Below, in pieces: positions 25,784 to 33,474 of a stretch of DNA of 64,000 bases. Within the stretch, counting starts at the first letter, position 1; each line of letters begins with the position of its first letter. The translations under genes and the position numbers were made by a program. This DNA is from Bacteriovoracaceae bacterium (GTDB lineage: Bacteria > Bdellovibrionota > Bacteriovoracia > Bacteriovoracales > Bacteriovoracaceae). The notes beneath the pieces are model-generated. The model was not told where the DNA came from. It made no database searches and saw only the letters and a program-made list of their open reading frames with translations. Where the stretch lies: positions 68,949 to 132,948 of the forward strand of contig JAGLPP010000019.1 of NCBI GenBank assembly GCA_023137315.1, given 5' to 3'.

Positions 25784-27601
25784 TTATTGCTCCAAATATG
25801 GGAGTCTTAATTTAAAAGTGGCCCCTGGCAACGGGGAATTATTTTGAAATTCCATATCGGCATCAAGTTTTTTTGCAAGATATTTACAAATTGACAGACC
25901 AAGACCGGTGCCGTGAGTCTTGGTTGTTACAAAAGGATTCAGCAATGTATCCATGACGGTTGTGGAGATACCCGGTCCTGTATCGGATACTGAAATGGAA
26001 ATTGGCTTGGAATCATTTTCAAAAAAATTAACGTTAACAACAATTTTGTGCTGTTCCAACGGAACATTCATTGATTTTATTGCCTGCGCACTATTAATTA
26101 TGAAATTGAAGATAATTTGCGTAAGCCAGGTTGGATTAACAAAGATATTCCAATCCTTTGGGCATAGATTTTTTGAAAATTTAATTTTTCTTTCAAGACC
26201 TCTTGTTTCACTCTTTGTCAGGACAAGTATTTCATTCAATATTGATTCCAGATTAATAACGGTGAATGATTCCTTATTGTAGTATAGTAGAGAGAAGTTT
26301 TTGATAATATTTTGACATCGATGACAGCTTGAGGTGATATCATGCAGTATTTCCCTTGGGTCATTTTTTGTCATATCTTCGGCTAAAAGTTTGGATGTCA
26401 ATTTAAGCCCAAAGAGTGGGTTATTAAGTTCGTGTTGAAGTGTATTTAGAAGTTCTCCCAACAGAGAGATTCTCTGAAAGTGGTACATGTCTGTGGTGTG
26501 TGTTTCCTTGTCCGGGTCAATAAGTATTAATTCATATTGATTAAGTATTGGAATAATTTTTTTCTTTTTATTAACGGTATCTGAACCATCAAAGTATATT
26601 TTTCCACGGTCATTAACATATATATGTTCGGTATTTTTAATTACTGTCAGCGGAAATGGTAAATTTTTCAGGAACAAGGCAAGATGAAGGCTCTTTTTTA
26701 TTGAGAGGTATTGCTCGAGAAGCTCGTCAAAAACAGGCGAAAGATAGTGGGTTAATACGTTGAAGAATTCTCTTTCCATAATAGATGCTGGAAATAGATC
26801 ATTACGGGACAGTATTATAATAATACTGTGTTTTTTTAAATTAATTTCACGTGCGAGAAATGTTCCAATTACACCCAAGGTTTCTTCAAGTATTTGTGAT
26901 TGATTAAAAAGTTTTGTTTTACTTTTTTTAATCAGGGAATATATTTTATTAAAATTTTTAATTGGAATTTTGTCATATATATATCCGCGAGTGACATTAT
27001 AATGTAGGTTTTCGCCTGTTGTATTTCCCTTCTCATGTATCAGGACCTGGCTGGTCTGATAATTTTTAAAGGGCCTCAAACCCAGTAATGCCCGTGGAAG
27101 ATCTTCGAGAGTATTACATTGGTTAAAAAGACGATCCATTTCTTTTTTTTGGGACATTATCTTCTTTATTTGTGTATTGCCTGATTTTGAGTTGTTTGAT
27201 TTCAATATGTGTGAATTGATTCGCTTTAGACGAGACAGGTTTGAATTTTCAATTTTTAACATCTTGCCATCAGGACTGTAAAACATATTAATCTTATCTT
27301 TCAACGGTAAAATGCGACAGATCATTGTCAGGAAGAACTTTAACGAATTGAAGTTTTTGGCCAGCCTATAGGATCTTTGTAAAAACCTTTTTTGCGTGAT
27401 ATTTATCAGATAAGAATCATCCAATGATTCAATGGTCAAATCGGCAAGTGAAGCTGATGGTGATATGGATGCATATGTTTTTTTATCAATAAATTGAGAA
27501 AGATTTTCCAGATGATCATTTGATGAAGGATTATTTCCCAATAAAAAGATTTTTACTGGGTTTTGTATTTTTTTAGTTCTGGAATGGCATTTATTTTCCA
27601 T
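25784..27601 (-). CDS. Sensor histidine kinase, soluble
   Basis: A 605-residue kinase without obvious membrane spans. Residues 1-160 are unrecognised, and about 165-300 could be a GAF-like sensor domain. A HisKA-type dimerisation region has the H-box LQHELNNPL with His390. An ATPase domain follows with INSAQAI (N box), DTGPGIS (G1) and GTGLGLSICKYL (G2). The H-box resembles NtrB-type kinases. The start overlaps the upstream gene by 49 bases. It probably phosphorylates the receiver protein encoded 9 bp downstream. The input signal is unknown. Confidence 0.88.
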   Translation of the reverse strand: MENKCHSRTKKIQNPVKIFLLGNNPSSNDHLENLSQFIDKKTYASISPSASLADLTIESLDDSYLINITQKRFLQRSYRLAKNFNSLKFFLTMICRILPLKDKINMFYSPDGKMLKIENSNLSRLKRINSHILKSNNSKSGNTQIKKIMSQKKEMDRLFNQCNTLEDLPRALLGLRPFKNYQTSQVLIHEKGNTTGENLHYNVTRGYIYDKIPIKNFNKIYSLIKKSKTKLFNQSQILEETLGVIGTFLAREINLKKHSIIIILSRNDLFPASIMEREFFNVLTHYLSPVFDELLEQYLSIKKSLHLALFLKNLPFPLTVIKNTEHIYVNDRGKIYFDGSDTVNKKKKIIPILNQYELILIDPDKETHTTDMYHFQRISLLGELLNTLQHELNNPLFGLKLTSKLLAEDMTKNDPREILHDITSSCHRCQNIIKNFSLLYYNKESFTVINLESILNEILVLTKSETRGLERKIKFSKNLCPKDWNIFVNPTWLTQIIFNFIINSAQAIKSMNVPLEQHKIVVNVNFFENDSKPISISVSDTGPGISTTVMDTLLNPFVTTKTHGTGLGLSICKYLAKKLDADMEFQNNSPLPGATFKLRLPYLEQ

Positions 27602-28173
27602 CGCTTCAGATTATCCATCAGCTCATATTCTAGCAAGTCACAAAGCATGATCAAATCATTCCTTTCTTTTGCTGGGATAAGTGCCTTTAAAATGGATAGT
27701 AGATGGATTTCCAGATCCTGTATAACAGGTGCTTTGTTAAAATTGTCCTTTGTATGTGTTCTGATGCTTCGATGGATTTTGGTCATGAGTTGAATGAACA
27801 GATCCATAATTTCAATAACTTCTGCAAAAAGTGCATTTGCCTGCATTATTTCATTTTCCGAATAAAGGGATGTTAAAGTATCAATTTTTTTCATAACAAC
27901 ATCAATATAGTGGGTACATGAATCCAATGCCTCAAATGCAAGCTCCAGACTGGATTTTACGGTAAGATTAATTTCCTGAAAATCTCCTACAGTTGTCTTT
28001 AATTTTTCATCATTATCATAAACATCAACCTGTTTTCCATCAACAGTTAAGTCGGTTACAACATTATTATCATTTTCGGCTGTGTCCAGGACCATATCAA
28101 TAATTTCATTTATAGTTGTTTGAGTGTTGATATTATGATTGATCTCTTTACTGTTTACGGTAATCATTGCCAT
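27553..28173 (-). CDS. Hypothetical protein in the glycosyltransferase/two-component operon
   Basis: A 206-residue acidic protein that I do not recognise. The first 75 residues alternate short strands (MITVNSKEI, VVTDLTVDGKQVDVYD, INLTV) in a pattern that could be a small beta fold. The remaining 130 are amphipathic helices (SSLELAFEALDSCTHYIDVVMKK and on), similar in feel to flagellar chaperones or four-helix bundles. No signal peptide. It lies 6 bp after the glycosyltransferase gene, and its end overlaps the histidine kinase start by 49 bases, so translation is coupled. Confidence 0.7.
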   Translation of the reverse strand: MAMITVNSKEINHNINTQTTINEIIDMVLDTAENDNNVVTDLTVDGKQVDVYDNDEKLKTTVGDFQEINLTVKSSLELAFEALDSCTHYIDVVMKKIDTLTSLYSENEIMQANALFAEVIEIMDLFIQLMTKIHRSIRTHTKDNFNKAPVIQDLEIHLLSILKALIPAKERNDLIMLCDLLEYELMDNLKRWKINAIPELKKYKTQ

Positions 28174-28179
28174 TTTTGC

Positions 28180-29898
28180 CTACCTGTTTGAATTAAATTC
28201 GTTGTTTATGGATGAAATTTTATTTTTGATTTTGTGTTCAGCAACTGTTTTTTCAAGAAGCTCATGAATGATACTTATTAAATTGGAGGCCTCATTATAA
28301 AGAGTGAAAGAACCCTCTGCCAATTCAATGATATTAATTCCATTTAAATTTCCTTTTTGAACAGTTAAGTAATCAATAATCGGGGACAGATGTGGATATG
28401 TATGTTTTATTAATTTCTGCAATTCATCGATTTCGTCAATTTTGTTCGAGTATTCTTTGATTTTTTCCAATCTTGGAATTTTTGAGGAGACTTCTTCAAG
28501 GATATAACGTGAATATTTTTGTCCAAAATTGCAAAGTTCGAATAGGTATTGCAGACCATTTATATAATGTAACATCTGTTGGTGTGTATTATTTGATAAT
28601 GCAGGAAAGGACTGCGGTTCTTCAATGGAATTAAACAGGTATTGCCAGCAAATACGATAGAATAGTATGAATATGCCATTTGTTGTTTTATTGTGTTCAA
28701 GAATTTCGTGCAGTTGAAAATGGCCGGAAGAGGTTAATTTGCTTGCAAACACGTTAACTGAATTCAGCAGGAAACATGAATTATTTTCCTCCAAATAAGA
28801 TTTTGTGATGGTTCCTTCCAGAATAAATTGTCTTACTGCTGTATAGACAACCTGATATGGGATATCGCTGTGACATTGATGATAATCACAATTATCATCT
28901 GGAAAGCATGGAAAGCATTTTGTTGTTGGTGTGATATTAAAGTTGTCTCGTCCATACGGTGTGGTTTCATGTGGACGTACGGTGCCAAGTGATATGGTTA
29001 TTGATTTTGTATTTGTTAACGAAGCTATATGCCCCACCATGGAATCATGGCCAACAAAAAGGTCGGCAGAGTCCATTATGGAAAAAAGATCCTTTATCGA
29101 TGTTTTGCCGCAAAGATTATTTATGCGTTCACTGTATCTTGACAAGAGTGGGGAGTTGAGAATTTTTACTATATCCTCTCCTTCTTTCTTTGTCCCAACA
29201 ATAGTAATAGTGATTTTATTCAGATTTTTGAGAAGTTGATATAAAACCTCAGACCATTTGTTGGCCTTCCAGCATTTTTTAGCTATTGAGGCAAATGGAT
29301 GAATAACGATGGTATTTGTTTTTTTCTTTTGCTGTTGATTAATTTCCGGAATGTCGGAAACACCAAGCATGCATTTATAAATATCAATAAGAGAGAATGG
29401 ATTCAGCGGTCCTCCCATTACGTTTGAGTATATGAACTGTGACCACTTATCTGTTATTTTAAGGTTGTTTAAGTTGTCATAGTAAAGTCCGAGCTTGTGA
29501 GTGGATGGAATCAGGGAGGTTAAATATGCGGATGATTTTGAAAAAGACAGGTTTACGGTAACCTGTATGTGTTCAAGTTTTAGTGAACCGGTAAAATTTT
29601 TAACTGCCTGTTGTGCGGTTTCGATGGATGTATTTTTATCCGGCATAAGGGTTTTTAGATTAATATAAAAACAACGATCAAAAGTTTTATCCAGTATAAA
29701 CTCCAACGGTTCTGCAAATTGTTGCCTGGCAACCAGGATAAGTCGTACTCCCGGGTGTTGTAATTTGAGCATTTGAGCTGCCTGTAGAGTTTGTAATACG
29801 TCCCCTATCCTCGTCATCTGCACGATGCAGATTGTTTTTGGTGCAGAATTTGTCTCAGGGCCGGGACTTGATTTTAGATCTGGTTTATTTGCATTCAT
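28180..29898 (-). CDS. Family-9 glycosyltransferase (heptosyltransferase-like) with Cys4 motif and helical tail
   Basis: A 572-residue protein with a GT-B, GT9-type N-terminal region: VQMTRIGDVLQTLQA near the start, with the Asp that is catalytic in heptosyltransferases, IVIHPFASIAKKCWK at the nucleotide-sugar domain, and FVGHDSMVGHIAS. A cluster C-x2-C-x5-C-x4-C (about 328-342, CFPCFPDDNCDYHQC) follows, as in several heptosyltransferases. About 200 C-terminal residues are helical and unlike the LPS enzymes. ATG 29898 follows GAGGAAGG; a TTG at 29913 is possible. Flagellar context suggests protein (flagellin) glycosylation, which is inference; LPS core transfer is the alternative. Confidence 0.8.
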   Translation of the reverse strand: MNANKPDLKSSPGPETNSAPKTICIVQMTRIGDVLQTLQAAQMLKLQHPGVRLILVARQQFAEPLEFILDKTFDRCFYINLKTLMPDKNTSIETAQQAVKNFTGSLKLEHIQVTVNLSFSKSSAYLTSLIPSTHKLGLYYDNLNNLKITDKWSQFIYSNVMGGPLNPFSLIDIYKCMLGVSDIPEINQQQKKKTNTIVIHPFASIAKKCWKANKWSEVLYQLLKNLNKITITIVGTKKEGEDIVKILNSPLLSRYSERINNLCGKTSIKDLFSIMDSADLFVGHDSMVGHIASLTNTKSITISLGTVRPHETTPYGRDNFNITPTTKCFPCFPDDNCDYHQCHSDIPYQVVYTAVRQFILEGTITKSYLEENNSCFLLNSVNVFASKLTSSGHFQLHEILEHNKTTNGIFILFYRICWQYLFNSIEEPQSFPALSNNTHQQMLHYINGLQYLFELCNFGQKYSRYILEEVSSKIPRLEKIKEYSNKIDEIDELQKLIKHTYPHLSPIIDYLTVQKGNLNGINIIELAEGSFTLYNEASNLISIIHELLEKTVAEHKIKNKISSINNEFNSNR

Positions 29899-30025
29899 GT
29901 CCTTCCTCTTCAAACATTGTGGATAAAAATAAAATTGCGAGTTCTTCTTCCGTTAATGGGCGAAGTTGTTTCAAGTCTTCATTTATTTGTTCAATTTTTG
30001 TATTGAGTTCCTGTTCATTTACCAT
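29885..30025 (-). CDS. Small acidic protein, 46 residues
   Basis: A short frame starting ATG 30025 and ending TAA at 29885, product MVNEQELNTKIEQINEDL and on to FEEEGHECK. It fills the otherwise empty 147-bp space between the two glycosyltransferase genes, starts 20 bp after the first and overlaps the second by 14 bases. It is strongly acidic and helical, with an LTEEELAILFLS segment. No family recognised. The tight spacing on both sides and codon use like the neighbours are the arguments that it is real. Confidence 0.6.
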   Translation of the reverse strand: MVNEQELNTKIEQINEDLKQLRPLTEEELAILFLSTMFEEEGHECK

Positions 30026-30045
30026 ATTTAATCCTTGATAACGGG

Positions 30046-31737
30046 TTAATCGTGTAACCGCGTTGTCTTTTTTAAATCACTTGCAGTTGCGTGGGGTAAT
30101 CGGGAATTAATTTCTTGTTCAGCAATGGAATTTTCAAGGTGCTTGATACAATTTAAAATTGTTTGTATCTCATTTCTGAATGTATATAGAAGAGATTCCA
30201 TTTCCTTGATGTTTTTTGTAAAAGATGATCCGGACATTGATTCTATTCGGGCCCTGAAACTCAAAGCTGCGATTGCAACAAGACTATTGCTGTTACAAAT
30301 TGATAGTAGTTGGTCCAATGTCTGAATAAATTCTTTTGTTTTTCGAATATTTTTTTGAGATTGTAAAAGTGATCTCAATGTAGAAAGAACTTTTTTTGTT
30401 GCATTAGTGACAGCATTTTTTTCCATGGAAAGCCAGTCTTTAATTTTATTTTTTTCAAAATGGGTGAAGTCATTAAAGTTGATACTGGTTATGATGTTAA
30501 ACCGGGACATCAGATAGTATCTCGACATAATATGAGAAAGCTCCATGTGAACATCAAAATTTCCAATAAGTGGAACATATTTGATTCCCAACGCGTCCCT
30601 GACAGGTTTATAAATAGATATATTTGGAGAGAGTGTAGTTAGTTTTTCAGGAATATGTCCCAGAATATATTGGATTGTATTATAAATATCATTTCCACAT
30701 ACGGAGACATCATCGAACTGTTCACTACTGTAATTTCTTTTGCTCGATATTGGTGTAAGAACCAGGCTGTTGGGATTATAGGTCCCCTGCTTTCGAAACG
30801 GTGATGCACCAAGTGAAATTTCGATTAAAGGCGTATCTACAAGATCAGCCACATGCTTGGTGACTGTATCAGGAGTTATAATGATATCCAGATTTTTTAT
30901 CACGGATGTCAGGGCAAGAAAGTCAGATTCAATGGTTATAAGGGAATTATCAAAATAATTATTTATGTCATTGGCAAGCTGTTGTTCATCATTTAACGGT
31001 GCTATTAGTAGTATCGGGTAAAGTTTTGGATCATCCAGTATAAGATTTATGAGTTCTATAATGGATTCAGCCGGAATATCCTTGGTTTGACATGAAGACT
31101 TTAATTGTATTCCCACCAGCTTAACCTGATGACCATTGTGTGACTCCCTTGTTCTTATCTTATGTAAATTATCGGCAGCCACCTGATCATGTTCCTGGTT
31201 TGTATCAAGACAATCAGTTTTTTTGTGCCAATCAATATTGAGCATTTGATGATAGCAATCAACAAAATGCACAGGAGTATATTTATAACAGGGTAAAATA
31301 TCATTAAATATGACAGACCAGTCATCAGGATATTCAATACATGTCGGAGTTTTATATTTTATCCCGTGACATGAGCTATTTGATTGTTTACATGTCAGGT
31401 GGGTTGTTATGAACGAACCAATTTTATCGTTGGAATAGTTCAGAATTTGATCCCAGTTTTTTTCCCGGATTGGATCTAAATCATTATATAGCTTTTGTAC
31501 GGCGTATCCGTCCGAGAAGATATCATTTTTAACAATGGAGATTATTTTTTTGCGATCAATGACAAACAGCTTGCTGACATTGCGTAGTGTTTTTGCCGCA
31601 TGTTCAAATTCCTTGTAAACCAACATGGATACTTGCGTATTTGGATTGTTTTGTATGATTGAACCAATGAGATGTTCAGTAGTGTATATATCCCCAAAAC
31701 GTCTCATATTTATAATTAATATATTATTGTGTGCCAT
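30046..31737 (-). CDS. Second glycosyltransferase family 9-like protein with helical tail
   Basis: A 563-residue protein of the same plan as its neighbour. The N-terminus ILIINMRRFGDIYTTEHLIG has the R-x-GD motif of GT9 enzymes with Asp16. A nucleotide-sugar domain begins near KLVGIQLKSS and contains DIIITPDTVTKHVADLVD, where the second half of the GT9 donor site is expected, and a roughly 190-residue helical C-terminus follows. The Cys4 cluster of the partner is not present in the same form. It lies 8 bp after the Maf-like gene. It may act with the other GT9-like protein or be a divergent non-catalytic partner. Confidence 0.7.
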   Translation of the reverse strand: MAHNNILIINMRRFGDIYTTEHLIGSIIQNNPNTQVSMLVYKEFEHAAKTLRNVSKLFVIDRKKIISIVKNDIFSDGYAVQKLYNDLDPIREKNWDQILNYSNDKIGSFITTHLTCKQSNSSCHGIKYKTPTCIEYPDDWSVIFNDILPCYKYTPVHFVDCYHQMLNIDWHKKTDCLDTNQEHDQVAADNLHKIRTRESHNGHQVKLVGIQLKSSCQTKDIPAESIIELINLILDDPKLYPILLIAPLNDEQQLANDINNYFDNSLITIESDFLALTSVIKNLDIIITPDTVTKHVADLVDTPLIEISLGASPFRKQGTYNPNSLVLTPISSKRNYSSEQFDDVSVCGNDIYNTIQYILGHIPEKLTTLSPNISIYKPVRDALGIKYVPLIGNFDVHMELSHIMSRYYLMSRFNIITSINFNDFTHFEKNKIKDWLSMEKNAVTNATKKVLSTLRSLLQSQKNIRKTKEFIQTLDQLLSICNSNSLVAIAALSFRARIESMSGSSFTKNIKEMESLLYTFRNEIQTILNCIKHLENSIAEQEINSRLPHATASDLKKTTRLHD

Positions 31738-31745
31738 ATTGTCTC

Positions 31746-32411
31746 CTAAACGGCCCTGTTTTGAGGTGAGCTTGTCATTTCATGAAGTGCCAATAATAAA
31801 TAATCAATCTCATTGCCAGAATCTTGTTTTTTGCGGACAAGTTCCATGATTTCATACATGTCGGAAGCATTCTTGTGATCTTCCAGATAATGAGTGATTT
31901 CCTTGGAAGTGATGATGTCAGTCCACGAATCAATTGAGCATTGTGATTTGAATTTTATGATTGATTTAAAGTAATCATAATATAGATTAAATGATGGTGG
32001 ATGAGAAATTATTCCCGGACTTTCAAGTAAAAATTCGATGAAGTCTTTTTCGCTATAAAGTTCATCGCAGGTTTTGCCGTGCAAAATACGGACATTTTCA
32101 AGCGAAATAATGTTCAAGGCGAGACAATCATCAACAACTTTTGAGCATGGCTCAATAACGTAAATCATAAAATCATCACCATGAATTTTTTTAAGTTCGG
32201 AACATGCCTGTTGTATGTGATAACCAAATCCCAGTCCCAGTACCAAGATTGATGATTTTTTAGTAAAGATGTCGATGTTTTTTTTGATAAGGTTTTCAGC
32301 TTCTCTGACAGGATTATATATTGAGTGCAGGTGAATTTTGTTTATCACCGGTAGTTTATGATTTGTTTTCGAGGTTTTAATTTCATAACTATCAATATTT
32401 GGAATATTCAT
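31746..32411 (-). CDS. Maf-like N-terminal domain protein (flagellin modification candidate)
   Basis: A 221-residue protein. HLHSIYNPVREAENLI followed by ILVLGLGFGYHIQQA and MIYVIEPCSK is the pattern of the N-terminal Rossmann-like domain of Maf (motility associated factor) proteins, which transfer sugars to flagellin. The family's central MptE-like (DUF115) catalytic domain is absent here: the protein stops about 90 residues after the Rossmann part. It is the first gene of the eight-gene minus-strand unit. It could bind an activated sugar or act as an adaptor; catalysis alone is doubtful. Confidence 0.65.
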   Translation of the reverse strand: MNIPNIDSYEIKTSKTNHKLPVINKIHLHSIYNPVREAENLIKKNIDIFTKKSSILVLGLGFGYHIQQACSELKKIHGDDFMIYVIEPCSKVVDDCLALNIISLENVRILHGKTCDELYSEKDFIEFLLESPGIISHPPSFNLYYDYFKSIIKFKSQCSIDSWTDIITSKEITHYLEDHKNASDMYEIMELVRKKQDSGNEIDYLLLALHEMTSSPQNRAV

Positions 32412-32504
32412 GCATATTTCCCCGTAATTGGCGTATGGTGAGTTTGATGTTTGTAAATTTTGAATACCATTTGCACCTCATCCTTAAGGTTCATTTGGTT
32501 GTGG

Positions 32505-32531
32505 GAAAAAAACTACTCATTAGTTTTTTTC
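32505..32531 (-). terminator. Probable terminator after the fliD-fliS operon
   Basis: Perfect 11-bp stem GAAAAAAACTA (32505-32515) and TAGTTTTTTTC (32521-32531) with a 5-base loop. Read on the minus strand it gives a U-run. It lies between the chaperone gene and the Maf-like gene, suggesting two transcription units. Confidence 0.6.
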
Positions 32532-32580
32532 ATTATAATTTCCTCATTTAATATCATCATTGTCAATCCACTTTTGATGG

Positions 32581-32606
32581 GAGAAAACTTATTTTAAAGT
32601 TTTCTC
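32581..32606 (-). terminator. Hairpin directly after the chaperone gene
   Basis: Perfect 10-bp stem GAGAAAACTT (32581-32590) and AAGTTTTCTC (32597-32606) with an ATTTTA loop, starting 18 bp beyond the stop of the 136-residue gene. No U-run follows on the minus strand, so it may be a processing or pausing hairpin ahead of the stronger one at 32505-32531. Confidence 0.5.
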
Positions 32607-32624
32607 GAAGTATTTTGTCGGCCA

Positions 32625-33035
32625 TTATCGACGCACATTTTTCAGGTTATATCCCTTGAATTGCATCCTGCTTTTGTTGGTGGAGATAATGTCATGGTGT
32701 ATATTTTTTTTCCTGCTTTCCAGAATGGATACGATTTCCTGATCAATTTTGTCTATTTTATTGAGAAAACCATCCGTTTCGTGTGACCATGACAGCAGAA
32801 TTTCACGAAAATCCTGTGATATCGTGCCATGATCTTCTTTATTTAACTTTAAATTAATTTGATCCTGGTAATGGCACAATATATTTATTATACGATCCTT
32901 GTTTTTTGATTCAATGGATACAAGGTCAATCTTGTTGTTTTTAGCAGCACTTAATATTCCATTGGTAACGTCGGCCAATTTTTTTAAGTAATCAAGATGG
33001 TGCATGAGTAAAATGGTAATATCTTCATTCATCAT
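32625..33035 (-). CDS. Putative FliT/FlgN-like flagellar chaperone
   Basis: A 136-residue, all-helical charged protein immediately after fliS (the fliS stop touches its start). FliT, the usual third member of fliD-fliS-fliT operons, is small, helical and poorly conserved in sequence, and this product has the right size and position. Residues 1-115 form likely long helices (LLMHHLDYLKKLADVTNGIL, SILESRKKNIHHDI), followed by a basic tail ending LKNVRR. Assignment is by context; sequence alone does not prove it. Confidence 0.65.
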   Translation of the reverse strand: MMNEDITILLMHHLDYLKKLADVTNGILSAAKNNKIDLVSIESKNKDRIINILCHYQDQINLKLNKEDHGTISQDFREILLSWSHETDGFLNKIDKIDQEIVSILESRKKNIHHDIISTNKSRMQFKGYNLKNVRR

Positions 33036-33457
33036 TATACCGCAGCTTTCTTGGTGTCAGAAGTTGCTTTCTGTGCCTTTTCTTTTCTAAGTGATTTGAT
33101 TGCTTCCGACCATCCATCATAAAGAGTTGTAAGAACATTTAAACAACTTTCCAGCGGGACGGTTTCAATTTTAATATTTGCCTGTGTGCTTGCAAAAAGA
33201 ACGTAATCATAAAGGGAAGAAAGTTCATCTGCAACGTCACCGCCAACCTTGTGGTCCAGACTGTTGTTTAATTCAATGATGATGTCCTGAAGTTTTCCAA
33301 TGAATTCACCTTTTTTTGCAACATCCTTCTCCTTTATTGCCTCAATGGATTTTTTACAATTTCGTATTGCAGCTTGATACAGCATTAATAGAATTTGTTC
33401 CTTGCTTGCAGTGTGGATTGATGTTTTTTTGTAAGCATTCATGCCATAATTACTCAT
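33035..33457 (-). CDS. fliS: Flagellin export chaperone FliS
   Basis: Binds the flagellin C-terminus and prevents premature filament assembly. The 140 residues have the family layout: MNAYKKTSIHTASKEQILLMLY at the N-terminus, then AIRNCKKSIEAI, IIIELNNSLD and LYDYVLFAST, and a Lys/Ala-rich tail. It lies 17 bp after fliD and overlaps the next gene by one base. Confidence 0.95.
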   Translation of the reverse strand: MSNYGMNAYKKTSIHTASKEQILLMLYQAAIRNCKKSIEAIKEKDVAKKGEFIGKLQDIIIELNNSLDHKVGGDVADELSSLYDYVLFASTQANIKIETVPLESCLNVLTTLYDGWSEAIKSLRKEKAQKATSDTKKAAV

Positions 33458-33474
33458 TTTTATCTCCTTTCCAT

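Noticed and set aside
29918-29926. Perfect DnaA box TGTGGATAA
   Set aside because: Single copy within the small protein gene. Such 9-mers are expected a few times by chance in an AT-rich 64 kb window; only the cluster at 36760-36940 stands out.
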